Source of the DNA: Curtobacterium sp. MCSS17_007
GTDB lineage: Bacteria > Actinomycetota > Actinomycetes > Actinomycetales > Microbacteriaceae
Assembly: GCF_003234175.2 (NCBI RefSeq)
Contig: NZ_CP126257.1
Location: forward strand, 2,232,001 to 2,296,000
Reading direction: 5' to 3'
Length of the DNA: 64,000 nucleotides
The position numbers were made by a program, and so were the translations under genes. The notes beneath the pieces are model-generated. The model saw nothing but the letters and a program-made list of their open reading frames with translations, searched no databases and was not told the DNA's origin. Of this stretch, positions 28,718-40,170 are shown in pieces (within the stretch, counting starts at the first letter, position 1; each line of letters opens with the position of its first letter).

Positions 28718-29958
28718 CGGGTGGCCCCCCGGTCGGACTCCCCCGTGACGGCGTAGGACCCGGCGTCGTCGGCCGGGCTCCGGACGGGCTCGTAGGGGAC
28801 CGTCATCATGACGCTGGTCCCCGAGCCCGGGGAGGACCAGACCTGGACGTCACCACCGACGCGGCCGATGCGCTCGCGCACCGACCCGCGCAGACCCATC
28901 CGGTCGGCGCCCGTGTCCTGCTCGTCGAACCCGCGCCCGTCGTCCACGACCATCACCGTGCACGATGCACCGTCGTCGAACACGCTGACCTCGGCCGCGT
29001 CGGTGCCCGCGTGCTTCCGGACGTTCGCGAGGCACTGCCCCACGGCACGGAGCAGCGCGGTCATGGCGGACGCGTCGAGGCGCGAGAGGACGGCCGGGTC
29101 GCCGGTGACGACGACGTCGAGCCCCGCCGCGCGGTGTTCGTCGACCATCGTGTCGAACGCGGCGACCGCACCGTCCGGGTCGGACCCGGCCGTGGACCCC
29201 TGCGGCGCGAGCCACTGCTTGCCGGTGAGCATCGCCACGTCGGCCTCGACCGTCCGGGCGAGCTGCGCGTCCATCGGCCCGTCGGGGGCCAACGCGATGG
29301 CCCCGAGGTGGTTGAGCACGGTGTCGTGCAGGATCGCCGCCGCCTCGGCCTCGACCCCGGCGCGGTAGGCGGAGACGTGCTCCTCGCGCGCGGAGCGCAG
29401 CAGCTCGGGCTGGACCCGCTCGGACCGGGCCGTGTTGCGGCTGGTGAACAGCACGAGGGCGACCACGAACCCGAGGGTGATCCACGCCAGGACGAGCGGC
29501 CGTGGCGGCCCCCCGGCCTGCAGGACCGCGACGGAGGTGGCCAGACGCCCGACCAGGAACCCGCCGACCGACCACAGCACGACGCGACCGGCCACCGCAC
29601 CGGCGCCGCCGACGAGCACGAGCGGGATCACCGCGAGCGAGAGGAGGTAGCTCGTCACCCAACCGGCCGGCACCTCGCGCTGCACGACCACGGTGAACCA
29701 CCAGGCGCACACGCCGCCCGTCAGCAGGAACGCGACCGCTGACCGCCAGGTGCCGAACTGCACGTGCACGCCGATCATGGCGAGCATCGGCAACAGCGCG
29801 AGCACCGCGCCGGCGACACGGACCTCCGGCTCAGCGAGCCGGTAGAGCAGCAGGGTGACGGCCGCGGCGACGACCGAGCCGACCGCCGCCGCGTGGAAGG
29901 CGCGCACGGTCGACCACGCGTTCACTCGCGGAGCGAGGTGCGTGGGGATACCGAGCAC
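28714..29958 (-). CDS. Membrane sensor histidine kinase (NarL-type)
   Basis: The 414-residue protein has about six membrane helices (roughly 20-190), a dimerisation segment with AAAILHDTVLNHLGAIAL (phospho-His near 238), and an HATPase_c domain (QCLANVRKHAGTDAAEV as N-box, VVDDGRGFDEQ, MGLRGSVRERIGRVGG). GTG 29958 follows AAGGA by ten bases. First gene of the operon kinase, pseudokinase, LuxR regulator, tdk. The signal is unknown. Confidence 0.87.
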   Translation of the reverse strand: MLGIPTHLAPRVNAWSTVRAFHAAAVGSVVAAAVTLLLYRLAEPEVRVAGAVLALLPMLAMIGVHVQFGTWRSAVAFLLTGGVCAWWFTVVVQREVPAGWVTSYLLSLAVIPLVLVGGAGAVAGRVVLWSVGGFLVGRLATSVAVLQAGGPPRPLVLAWITLGFVVALVLFTSRNTARSERVQPELLRSAREEHVSAYRAGVEAEAAAILHDTVLNHLGAIALAPDGPMDAQLARTVEADVAMLTGKQWLAPQGSTAGSDPDGAVAAFDTMVDEHRAAGLDVVVTGDPAVLSRLDASAMTALLRAVGQCLANVRKHAGTDAAEVSVFDDGASCTVMVVDDGRGFDEQDTGADRMGLRGSVRERIGRVGGDVQVWSSPGSGTSVMMTVPYEPVRSPADDAGSYAVTGESDRGATR

Positions 29959-30115
29959 GGGTCGAGGGTCCTTCCGGGAGTGGTCCGGCCGCTGGTCCTC
30001 ACGACCACCACGGGGCGGTCGTGTACCCCGAAACGAGCACGGCCCGGCGACCTGCTCGATGGTACCGCCGATCGCCGACACAGGGTGTCCCCCGAACGCG
30101 GAAGGTGGACTCTCG

Positions 30116-31324
30116 TCAGAACAGCGTCGGGCTGCCCCTGCCGGCACTGGCACCGGCGCCGACGACCGCTGACCGGCGGTCCCAGTCGGGGTCGGCACGC
30201 TTGAGCGGAGAACTGGCCGGTCGGGACTGCTCGTCGAGCGACGCGGGCACGCGGCGCCCGTTGGAGATCCCCGGCCGCGACGGCGTCGGCGGGACCGCTG
30301 GTGCGCACTCCGGGACGAGGTCGGCCTGCCGGTCGCTGAAGCCCATCGAACCGGTGGTCGGGTCGACCCGGCCGACCGCGAGCCCGTGCGCCCGCAGGAT
30401 CGGCCGGACGCGGTCCGCCAGCCAGCGTCGGTAGTCCGCCGGTGCGTACGTGTCGTCGAGGTACATCGAGCGGTACCGGGCGACCAGGTCGGGCCGCGTC
30501 TGCTGCAACCACGAGAACCACCACGGCTTCACACCGGGCCGCAGGTGCAACGCCGAGTACATGACGCTCGACGCCCCGGCCGCGGCAGCGCGCCCGACCG
30601 CATCGTCGAGGTGCGCACGCGTGTCGGTGATGAACGGCAGCACGGGCATGAGGAACACGGAGCACTCGAGGCCGGCGTCGCGGATCGCCCGGACCGTCGC
30701 CAGACGCGCGGCCGTCGTCGGCGTACCCGGCTCCACCTGCTGCTGCAGCGCGTCGTCGTACACCGCGATGGACATCGCCAGGTCGACCGGCACCGACCGT
30801 GCCGCCTCGACCAACAACGGCAGGTCACGTCGGAGCAACGTGCCCTTGGTGAGGACGCTGAAGGGCGTGCCGGACTCGGCCAGGGCGCGGATCACGCCCG
30901 GCATCAGCCGGTACCGCCCCTCGGCGCGCTGGTACGGGTCGGTGTTCGTGCCGAGCGCCACCGGGTGACGGTCCCAACTCGGGCGACGCAGCTCGCGGCG
31001 CAGGACGTCGGCGACGTTCGTCTTCACGACGATCTGCTGGTCGAAGTCGGCCCCACCGTCGAACTCGAGGTACGTGTGCGTCGGCCGCGCGAAGCAGTAC
31101 ACGCACGCGTGGCTGCACCCGCGGTAGGGATTGATCGTCCACCCGTAGGTGCCACTGCCGTCCGCCGCGGGCACCCGGTTGAGGGCGCTCCTGGCCAGGA
31201 CCTCGTGGAAGGTCACCCCGGCGAACTCCGGCGTGGTCACGCTGCGGACGAGTCCGCTGTTCGACTCGAGTCCCGGGAGCGCGTCCGCGCGCTCCGCACC
31301 GATCGCCTGCCCGCTCCACCGCAT
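30116..31324 (-). CDS. Radical SAM protein, Rv2578c family
   Basis: The 402-residue protein carries the iron-sulfur motif CSHACVYC (Cys70, 74, 77) in PYRGCSHACVYCFARPTH, followed by the PVALGTNTDPYQRAEG segment typical of the Rv2578c/SplB-like group. C-terminal 70 residues are low-complexity. Function unknown; the relatives are suspected to act in DNA repair. An SOS box (31333-31348) stands 9-24 bases before ATG and overlaps a TCGAAT -10-like element. No ribosome site, so probably leaderless. In M. tuberculosis the homologue is, to my knowledge, in the LexA regulon. Confidence 0.88.
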   Translation of the reverse strand: MRWSGQAIGAERADALPGLESNSGLVRSVTTPEFAGVTFHEVLARSALNRVPAADGSGTYGWTINPYRGCSHACVYCFARPTHTYLEFDGGADFDQQIVVKTNVADVLRRELRRPSWDRHPVALGTNTDPYQRAEGRYRLMPGVIRALAESGTPFSVLTKGTLLRRDLPLLVEAARSVPVDLAMSIAVYDDALQQQVEPGTPTTAARLATVRAIRDAGLECSVFLMPVLPFITDTRAHLDDAVGRAAAAGASSVMYSALHLRPGVKPWWFSWLQQTRPDLVARYRSMYLDDTYAPADYRRWLADRVRPILRAHGLAVGRVDPTTGSMGFSDRQADLVPECAPAVPPTPSRPGISNGRRVPASLDEQSRPASSPLKRADPDWDRRSAVVGAGASAGRGSPTLF

Positions 31325-31332
31325 GCCGTCAT

Positions 31333-31348
31333 TCGAACACACGTTCGA
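31333..31348. promoter_or_regulatory. SOS (LexA) box of the radical SAM gene
   Basis: TCGAAC-ACAC-GTTCGA is a perfect match to the actinobacterial LexA consensus TCGAAC(N4)GTTCGA. It lies in the 48-bp gap between the mqo stop and the radical SAM start, over the -10 region, so LexA would block transcription until DNA damage. Confidence 0.9.
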
Positions 31349-31372
31349 TTCCGGTGCAAGCCAGGGCGGGTG

Positions 31373-32860
31373 TCAGTGGTGCAGCCCCAGCACCTTCGCG
31401 GTGTGCTCGAGCGTCTCGTCCGCGAGCCGGGGGTCGCTCCCGAGGTCCTTGCCGTAGGTCGGGACCATCGTGCGGACCATCGGCGCCCACGCGTCCCACC
31501 GGTCCGGGAAGCAGCGCTGCAGCATCGTGAGCATGATCGGCACCGCGGTGGACGCCCCCGGGCTGGCGCCGAGCAGGCCCGCGATCGAGCCGTCGGCAGA
31601 GGTGATGACCTCGGTGCCGAACTGCAGCACGCCGCCCTTCTCCGGGTCCGGCTTGATCACCTGCACGCGCTGCCCGGCGGTGATGCGGTGCCAGTTCTCC
31701 GGCTCCGCCGCCGGCATGAAGTCCCGCAGCGCATCGAACTTGGTCTGCTTCGACGCGAGGAGCTGTCCGACGAGGTACCGGACCAGGTCGAAGTTCGAGA
31801 ACGCCACGCTCAACATCGGCCGGAGGTTGTGCGGCCGGATCGAGCGGAAGAGGTCGAGCAACGACCCCTGCTTGAGGAACTTCGGGCTGAACCCGGCGTA
31901 CGGGCCGAACATCAGCGAGGCCTTGCCGTCGACGATGCGGGTGTCGAGGTGCGGGACCGACATCGGCGGGGCGCCGACGCTCGCCTTGCCGTAGACCTTG
32001 GCCGCGTGCTTCTGCACGACCTCGGGGTCGTCGGTGCGGAGGAACTCCCCCGACACCGGGAAGCCCCCGTACCCGCGGATCTCCGGGATGCCCGACTTCT
32101 GCAGCAGGTGCAGGGCCCCGCCGCCCGCGCCGACGAACACGAACTTCGCCGCGATGCGCTGCGTCGAGCGGCCGACCTCGTTCCGGACGTCGAGGACCCA
32201 TCCCTCGGAGACCTTCGAGCGCGAGATCTTCTGCACCTGGTGCGACGGCTCGAACTCCACGCCGGCGATCTCGAGTTCGTCGAACAGCTGCCGCGTGAGC
32301 GAACCGAAGTCGACGTCGGACCCGGCTGCCGAGTACGTCGCCGCGATCGGCTGGTCCTTCTTGCGCCCGGGGATGAGCGCGGGTGCCCACCGGCGGATCT
32401 GCGCCGGGTCGTCGGAGTACTCGATGCCGGCGAACAGCGGGTGGTCCTTGAGCGCCTCGTAGCGCTTCCGCATGTACTCGACGTTGTCCGCACCCCAGAC
32501 GAACGAGATGTGCGGGGTCGGGTTGATGAAGTTCGACGGCTGCGGCAGGGCGCCCGTCTCGACCAGGTGCGCCCAGAACTGCCGCGAGACCTGGAACTGC
32601 TCGTTGACCGTGACGGCCTTGGCGATGTCGACGCGTCCGTCGGGCATCTCGGGCGTGTAGTTCAGTTCGCACAGCGCGGAGTGGCCGGTGCCGGCGTTGT
32701 TCCACGGGTTCGAGGACTCCTGCGCGACGGACCCGAGCCGCTCGTACACGCGGATCTTCCAGGTGGGTTCGAGGCGGTGGATGATGGCGCCGAGGGTGGC
32801 GCTCATGATCCCTCCCCCGACCAGGACGACGTCGATCGGATCCACCTGCTTCACTGCCAC
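31373..32860 (-). CDS. mqo: Malate:quinone oxidoreductase
   Basis: The 495-residue FAD enzyme oxidises malate to oxaloacetate and passes electrons to quinone at the membrane face. FAD motif VVLVGGGIMSATLG (about 11-24), VAQESSNPWNNAGTGHSALC, and the C-terminal ASPGASTAVPIML segment mark Mqo. Full length. GTG 32860 is preceded by TAGGAT (32867-32872, complement) with six bases between, so the mRNA is leaderless. Just upstream is the 29-bp palindrome at 32894-32955. Confidence 0.95.
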   Translation of the reverse strand: MAVKQVDPIDVVLVGGGIMSATLGAIIHRLEPTWKIRVYERLGSVAQESSNPWNNAGTGHSALCELNYTPEMPDGRVDIAKAVTVNEQFQVSRQFWAHLVETGALPQPSNFINPTPHISFVWGADNVEYMRKRYEALKDHPLFAGIEYSDDPAQIRRWAPALIPGRKKDQPIAATYSAAGSDVDFGSLTRQLFDELEIAGVEFEPSHQVQKISRSKVSEGWVLDVRNEVGRSTQRIAAKFVFVGAGGGALHLLQKSGIPEIRGYGGFPVSGEFLRTDDPEVVQKHAAKVYGKASVGAPPMSVPHLDTRIVDGKASLMFGPYAGFSPKFLKQGSLLDLFRSIRPHNLRPMLSVAFSNFDLVRYLVGQLLASKQTKFDALRDFMPAAEPENWHRITAGQRVQVIKPDPEKGGVLQFGTEVITSADGSIAGLLGASPGASTAVPIMLTMLQRCFPDRWDAWAPMVRTMVPTYGKDLGSDPRLADETLEHTAKVLGLHH

Positions 32861-32893
32861 GCGACGATCCTACAAGCGCGCGCTGACAGGGTG

Positions 32894-32955
32894 GACACAC
32901 GACGGACGGGAGGCCCGTGGCGGTCTCGCCACGGGCCTCCCGTCCGTCGTGTGTC
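32894..32955. repeat. GACGGGAGGC palindrome, longest copy (29-bp stem)
   Basis: Perfect 29-bp inverted repeat (32894-32922 / 32927-32955) with loop GTCT; core GACGGACGGGAGGCCCGTGGCG. It sits between the asd stop and the mqo start on the same strand, so it can terminate asd and insulate the mqo promoter at 32867-32872. Confidence 0.85.
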
Positions 32956-32973
32956 GCGTCGGCGACGGGATCG

Positions 32974-35326
<2,353 letters not shown>

Positions 35327-35447
35327 TGGCTGGTACTCCCGGGGACGACGGTTCCGCGACGGTCGCGCGGTCCGTCAATCGTAGAGGGTGTTCCGCGGAT
35401 GTTGCGTGCGAGCGGGCGGCGACGCAACGATCCTGCGCGGGACGGCC

Positions 35448-36047
35448 TCAGTTCCCGACGACGCGACGGCCCTCGAAGGCCCGGCCGAGCGTGACCTCGT
35501 CTGCGTACTCCAGGTCGCCACCGACCGGCAAGCCGGACGCGAGGCGCGTGGTGCGGATGCCCATCGGGACGAGCAGACGGCTGAGGTAGGTCGCGGTCGC
35601 CTCGCCCTCGAGGTTCGGGTCGGTCGCGATGATCACCTCGTCCACGGTGCCGTCGGCCAGGCGCGTCATGAGCTGCTGGATCCGCAGGTCGTCCGGGCCG
35701 ACGCCGTCGATCGGGCTGATCGCACCGCCGAGCACGTGGTAGAGGCCGCGGAACTCGCGCGTGCGCTCGATGGCGGCGACGTCCTTCGCCTCCTCCACGA
35801 CGCAGATCACCGACGGCGACCGACGGGGATCACGGCAGATGCTGCACCGCACGTTCTCGGTGACGTTGCCGCAGACCTCGCAGAAGCGGACCTTCTCCTT
35901 GACCTCGGCCAGGAGCTCGGACAGCCGTGCCGGGTCGAACGACTCGGTCTGCAGGATGTGGAACGCGATGCGCTGCGCCGACTTGGGGCCGATGCCCGGC
36001 AGACGACCGAACTCGTCGATCAGGTCCTGGACGATGCCGTCGTACAT
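35448..36047 (-). CDS. recR: Recombination mediator protein RecR
   Basis: The 199-residue protein works with RecFO at gapped DNA. N-terminal helix-hairpin-helix [17 protein letters not shown], zinc finger [16 protein letters not shown], and a TOPRIM-like region [18 protein letters not shown] 36047 shares a base with the dnaX stop (TGATG), so the two are coupled. Then 121 bp to lysC with no feature recognised. Confidence 0.97.
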   Translation of the reverse strand: MYDGIVQDLIDEFGRLPGIGPKSAQRIAFHILQTESFDPARLSELLAEVKEKVRFCEVCGNVTENVRCSICRDPRRSPSVICVVEEAKDVAAIERTREFRGLYHVLGGAISPIDGVGPDDLRIQQLMTRLADGTVDEVIIATDPNLEGEATATYLSRLLVPMGIRTTRLASGLPVGGDLEYADEVTLGRAFEGRRVVGN

Positions 36048-39016
36048 CAGGCGCCTTCCTCGTGCAGGGCGGTCTCCTCGATGAACTGGGCACCGAGGAT
36101 CTCACGGACGACGGCCTCGCCGTAGCGGCCGGCGACGGGGGTGCGGCGCACCTGGGGCGGCGCGGCGTGCTGCCGGGGCGGAGCAGACGGTGCCTGCGCC
36201 GGAGGCGACTGGGTCCGCGCCGGAGGTGCCTGGGTCGGTGCGCCACCGGTGGCGGGGCCGTCCGCCGGCGATCGGCGAGGCTGGGACTGCCCTGCCCCCG
36301 GGTCGGGGAACGGCGCACCGTCGTCGTAGGGGTCGTCGTCGAGGGGGTAGTCGTCGACGGGGACGTCCGGGTTGCCGGCCGGTGCGGGAGCGGACGGCGC
36401 CGTGGCGGGAGTCTGGGTGCTCTGGCCCCGCGCCTGTCCGGAGTCGGGCGACGTCGGCTGCGTGCCGGTCGGCACCGACGGGGCGCCGGCTACACCCGGT
36501 GCAGACTGCTGGCGTTCCGCCGCGCTCCCGAGGGCTGAGGCCGGGCGGAGCTGCGCGGCGAGCGCGGCGTCCGCGACCGGGTCGGAGACCGGCGTGACGG
36601 GAACGACCGGCTCGCCGGTGTCCGTGGTACCGAACGGGGCCGACCAGCTGGGTTCGAGGTGTTCGGGGACGGCACCGGCGGTCGGGTCGGTCGCGGGGAT
36701 CGCAGCGACGACCCAGTCGGTGACCGGTCCGCTCGGTCCCGCCGTCGCCTGCTGCTGCGGAGCCGCCTGCTGCTGCGGAGCGGGCTGCTGCTGCGCGCGC
36801 TGCTGTTGCTGGGTCTGCTGCTCCGGGGTCTCGCGCTGCGCCGGAGCCGCTGCACCCTGGTGCTGCTCGGTCGGCGCCTGCTGCTGCGGTGCCGACCGTT
36901 CCTGCGGAGTCGACTGCCGTGCCGCCGGAGCGGACGACGGCTGCGGCGTGTTCCGCTGCTGCTGCGCCGGCGGCTGCTGCTGCGCCGGCGTCGGCTGCTG
37001 CGGCGACGCGTGCTGCTGCTGCGACTGCTGCCGTTCGCCCTGCCGCTGCGGACCGCCCACCTGCGGTGTCGCGCCGGAGCGTCCCGGCACCGAACCCGCA
37101 GGCTGCTGCGGCGCGCCGTCACCTCCGGAGCCGCCACCGGGCCGCTGCTGCCCGGGCCCGCGCGCGACGAACTTCACCCGGAGGCCGAGCACGTCGATGA
37201 TCGCCGAGCGGAGCAGTTCGCTCACGCTCGTCGTCGGGTCGGACATCTCCTTGAACGACGCCACGTCCTGGTGGCTCGGGAAGGTGAGGGTCAGGACGTC
37301 CTCGCGGAGTGCCGTCACCTGCGCCGTGACGACGACCGACCAGGCGGACCGCCGGGCACGCTGCACGTGCTCGACGACCTGCGGCCAGGCGTCACGGAGT
37401 TGCTGGAAGCCGACGGCGGCGACGGGGCGCACGACCGCTTCGTCCCCCACGGCCGTGCCCTGACCGGTCGACGATCCGTTCGCGGTGCCCGAGGGCTCGT
37501 GGGCAGCCGGGGTGGTGGGCCGCTCCTGCACCGGTCGGTCCGGCGCAGCGGGGGTACCGGTGCCGCTCGGGGCGACGGCCGCCCAGGACGCCGCAGCGTC
37601 ACGGACGGCGGCGCCGGGATCGGGCTGCGGGGCGGAGGGCTTCGACGACGACGAGGGTGCTGCCGAGGCCGACGGAGCCGGTCGCGACGCCACGGGCCCG
37701 GCGGCCGTCGGGCTGGACGGCGTCGTCGACGGGGCCGTGGCCTGCCCGCTGGTCGGCTGCGCCGGGACGGTCGACACGGCGGCAGGACGCGCTGCCACCG
37801 CCGGCGCCGGAGCGGACTCGGTCGGGACCGCGGCCTGGTGCCCGCCGGCGTCCCCCACGCCGACACGACGCTCGAGGCGCTCCACACGAGCGAGCGCGCC
37901 ACGCTGCGTGTCGTCCGCCTCGGGGACGAGCATGCGGGCGGTCATCAACTCGAGGTGCAGCCGGGGCGAGGTGGCGCCGGTCATCTCGGTGAGCGCCCGG
38001 TTGGCGATGTCGGCGGAGCGCGAGAGCGCTGTCGCACCGAAGACGCCCGCCTGGCGGGTCATGGTGTCGAGCTCCTCCGGCGAGACACCGCGCAGCACCG
38101 CCGCAGCGCTCTCGTTCGTGGCCGCCACGACGATGAGGTCGCGCAGGCGTTCGAGGAGGTCCTCGACGAAGCGCCTCGGGTCCTGTCCGGTCTGCACGAC
38201 GCGGTCGATCGCGGCGAAGGCCGACGCCGGGTCGGCCACGGCCAGCGCGTCGACCACGTCGTCGAGGAGGGCGGCGTCCGTGTACCCGAGCAGGGCGACC
38301 GCACGCTCGTAGGCGATCGCACCGTCCTCGCTGCCGGCCATGAGCTGGTCGAGCAGCGACAGCGTGTCGCGCACCGATCCCCCGCCGGCACGGACGACGA
38401 GCGGGAGCACACCGGGTGCGACCGACACGGACTCCTGCTGGCACAGCTGCTCGACGTACTCGAGCATGGTCGCTGGTGGGACCAGACGGAACGGGTAGTG
38501 GTGGGTCCGGGACCGGATCGTGCCGATGACCTTCTCCGGCTCGGTGGTCGCGAAGATGAACTTCACGTGCTCCGGCGGCTCCTCGACCAGCTTGAGCAGC
38601 GCGTTGAAGCCCTGCGGCGTCACCATGTGCGCCTCGTCGAGGATGAAGATCTTGTAGCGGTCGCGGGCCGGTGCGAAGACGGCGCGGTCGCGCAGGTCAC
38701 GCGCGTCGTCGACGCCGTTGTGGCTCGCGGCGTCGATCTCGATGACGTCGAGGGAGCCGCCACCCCCGCGAGCGAGTTCGACACAGCTCGGGCAGACGCC
38801 GCACGGCGTGTCCGTCGGCCCCTCGGCACAGTTCAGGCAGCGCGCGAGGATGCGGGCCGACGTCGTCTTGCCACAGCCCCGCGGGCCGCTGAAGAGGTAC
38901 GCGTGGTTGACGCGGTTCGTCCGCAGGGCTGTCCGCAGCGGGTCGGTGACCTGCGACTGTCCGATCAGCTCGGCGAAGTTCTCGGGCCGGTAACGGCGAT
39001 ACAGGGCGGTGACCAC
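36047..39016 (-). CDS. dnaX: DNA polymerase III subunits gamma/tau
   Basis: The 989-residue clamp-loader ATPase has P-loop GPRGCGKTT near residue 45, four zinc Cys (about 62-78), Walker B ILDEAHMV, and sensor [12 protein letters not shown]. After domain III comes a very long linker: about 628-758 is extremely Gln/Pro/Ala-rich, among the most Gln-dense stretches in the window. GTG 39016 is read from a TACCCT box (39023-39028, complement) six bases away, so leaderless. No programmed frameshift signal was noticed. Coupled to recR. Confidence 0.95.
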   Translation of the reverse strand: MVTALYRRYRPENFAELIGQSQVTDPLRTALRTNRVNHAYLFSGPRGCGKTTSARILARCLNCAEGPTDTPCGVCPSCVELARGGGGSLDVIEIDAASHNGVDDARDLRDRAVFAPARDRYKIFILDEAHMVTPQGFNALLKLVEEPPEHVKFIFATTEPEKVIGTIRSRTHHYPFRLVPPATMLEYVEQLCQQESVSVAPGVLPLVVRAGGGSVRDTLSLLDQLMAGSEDGAIAYERAVALLGYTDAALLDDVVDALAVADPASAFAAIDRVVQTGQDPRRFVEDLLERLRDLIVVAATNESAAAVLRGVSPEELDTMTRQAGVFGATALSRSADIANRALTEMTGATSPRLHLELMTARMLVPEADDTQRGALARVERLERRVGVGDAGGHQAAVPTESAPAPAVAARPAAVSTVPAQPTSGQATAPSTTPSSPTAAGPVASRPAPSASAAPSSSSKPSAPQPDPGAAVRDAAASWAAVAPSGTGTPAAPDRPVQERPTTPAAHEPSGTANGSSTGQGTAVGDEAVVRPVAAVGFQQLRDAWPQVVEHVQRARRSAWSVVVTAQVTALREDVLTLTFPSHQDVASFKEMSDPTTSVSELLRSAIIDVLGLRVKFVARGPGQQRPGGGSGGDGAPQQPAGSVPGRSGATPQVGGPQRQGERQQSQQQHASPQQPTPAQQQPPAQQQRNTPQPSSAPAARQSTPQERSAPQQQAPTEQHQGAAAPAQRETPEQQTQQQQRAQQQPAPQQQAAPQQQATAGPSGPVTDWVVAAIPATDPTAGAVPEHLEPSWSAPFGTTDTGEPVVPVTPVSDPVADAALAAQLRPASALGSAAERQQSAPGVAGAPSVPTGTQPTSPDSGQARGQSTQTPATAPSAPAPAGNPDVPVDDYPLDDDPYDDGAPFPDPGAGQSQPRRSPADGPATGGAPTQAPPARTQSPPAQAPSAPPRQHAAPPQVRRTPVAGRYGEAVVREILGAQFIEETALHEEGA

Positions 39017-39069
39017 GCGACAAGGGTAGCCGGGACGGCCGACAGCACAGGCCCTCCGCGACCACCTGT

Positions 39070-39106
39070 GGAGGCGCGACGGCACGGGCGGTGGCACCGC
39101 GCCTCC
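39070..39106. repeat. GACGGGAGGC palindrome, degenerate copy
   Basis: Arms GGAGGCGCG (39070-39078) and CGCGCCTCC (39098-39106) flank a G/C-rich interior upstream of dnaX and downstream of the SRP RNA. Confidence 0.55.
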
Positions 39107-39175
39107 CGACCGGTTGCGGACCACGTGAGCGGACCGCTCGCGCCCCGTGCGGCATCGGGCCCTGAGAACGAAGAA

Positions 39176-39263
39176 GACTCCTCACGCACCCGCCAGAGCC
39201 CGGTTACCCTTGCTGCGTTTCCGCCCTGGGGGAGTTGGCCTGGATGGCGTCACGTGAGGAGCC
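39176..39263 (-). ncRNA. ffs: Small signal recognition particle RNA (4.5S type)
   Basis: Minus-strand RNA of about 88 nt whose ends pair through eleven base pairs (39253-39263 with 39176-39186, one G-U). The apical part reads CCCAGGGCGGAAACGCAGCA then AGGGTAACCGGGC, the conserved SRP-binding hairpin with GGAA-type loop and internal loop. TAGACT -10 box (39270-39275, complement) six bases upstream. A T-rich tail follows. Position beside dnaX is the usual actinobacterial one. Confidence 0.93.
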
Positions 39264-39269
39264 TCCGAA

Positions 39270-39295
39270 AGTCTACCGGATCCCGCGGGCAGAAT
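39270..39295. promoter_or_regulatory. Divergent promoters for SRP RNA and the SDR-like gene
   Basis: TAGACT on the minus strand (39270-39275) drives the SRP RNA; CAGAAT on the plus strand (39290-39295) sits exactly seven bases before the ATG of the SDR-like gene, suggesting a leaderless mRNA. Confidence 0.55.
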
Positions 39296-39302
39296 CGGAC
39301 GC

Positions 39303-39977
39303 ATGAAGATCGCCATCGCCGGAGGCCACGGCCAGATCGCCCTGCTCCTCGCCCGACTCGTCACCGACGCGGGCCACGACGCCGTCGCGATCATCCGCAA
39401 CCCCGCCCACGTGACCGACGTCGAGCAGCAGGGCGCGACGGCGCTCGTGGCGGACCTGGAGCAGCTCGACGACGACGAGCTCGGACTGCGCCTGCGCGGC
39501 GTCGACGCGGTGGTCTTCGCCGCCGGAGCCGGCCCGAACAGCGGTGCCGAGCGCAAGCTCAGCGTCGACCGGGACGCCGCGATCCTGCTCGCGAACGCCG
39601 CTGAGCGGGTCGGCATCCAGCGGTACGTGATGATCTCCGCGATGGCGGCGGACACGTACGACCCCGAACGCGCCGAGGTCCCCGCGAAGACCGAGGCGGA
39701 CGTGTTCCAGGTCTACCTGCGCGCGAAGGCCGAGGCGGACGCGAACATCCGCATGCGCAACCTCCGCTGGACGATCATCCGTCCCGGGGCCCTGCTCGAC
39801 ACGCCCCCGCAGGGCACGGTGCACGTCGGCCGGACGGTCCCCCGCGGGTCGATCCCCCGCGCGGACGTCGCCGCCCTCGTCCTGCACGCACTGCTCGACG
39901 ACACGGCCGTCGGGGTGCAGTTCGAGGTGACGAGCGGCAACACGCCCATCCCCGCGGCGCTGCACGCCCTGAGCTGA
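39303..39977 (+). CDS. NAD(P)-binding protein, atypical SDR (YwnB-like)
   Basis: The 224-residue protein has the N-terminal dinucleotide motif IAGGHGQIALLLARL (GxxGxxG) and the SDR-a5-like NAD(P)H-binding pattern (VDAVVFAAGAG, VMISAMAAD, WTIIRPGALLDTP). It has no classic YxxxK active site, so it may be a NAD(P)-sensing protein or a weak isomerase/reductase. Converges with ackA; terminator at 40054-40083. Confidence 0.85.
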   Translation: MKIAIAGGHGQIALLLARLVTDAGHDAVAIIRNPAHVTDVEQQGATALVADLEQLDDDELGLRLRGVDAVVFAAGAGPNSGAERKLSVDRDAAILLANAAERVGIQRYVMISAMAADTYDPERAEVPAKTEADVFQVYLRAKAEADANIRMRNLRWTIIRPGALLDTPPQGTVHVGRTVPRGSIPRADVAALVLHALLDDTAVGVQFEVTSGNTPIPAALHALS

Positions 39978-40053
39978 GCTGAGCCGAGCCGGGCGAGGCG
40001 TCCCGACTCCTGCCCCGTGCGTCCGCAGGAACCGCGAGACACCTGCGTGCCAG

Positions 40054-40120
40054 CGAGACGCCGCCGGAAGTGGCGGCGTCTCGGGCACCCGGCGGCGTCT
40101 CAGGCGCCCGGCGGCGTCTC
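40054..40120. terminator. Terminator hairpin plus 19-bp-period repeats between SDR-like gene and ackA
   Basis: Perfect 12-bp stem CGAGACGCCGCC (40054-40065) / GGCGGCGTCTCG (40072-40083). The right arm GGCGGCGTCTC is repeated at 40091 and 40110, giving a 19-bp period. Both flanking genes converge here, so it can terminate both. Confidence 0.7.
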
Positions 40121-40170
40121 GCGGACTCCGGGGCGCCACCGGGCACCCGGCGACGCGCGGCGGCGGCGGA

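Noticed and set aside
31324..31342. Start codon GTG at 31342 for the radical SAM gene
   Set aside because: It lies inside the SOS box and adds only a few unconserved residues; ATG 31324 fits a leaderless start after the TCGAAT element.
35327..35447. Lysine or other riboswitch upstream of lysC
   Set aside because: The 121-bp gap shows no recognisable aptamer and no terminator hairpin before lysC.
36659..39604. Plus-strand 981-codon reading frame opposite dnaX
   Set aside because: Antisense shadow: Arg/Leu/Gly-rich, no motifs, covers the SRP RNA and the SDR promoter; dnaX on the minus strand has full AAA+ motifs.
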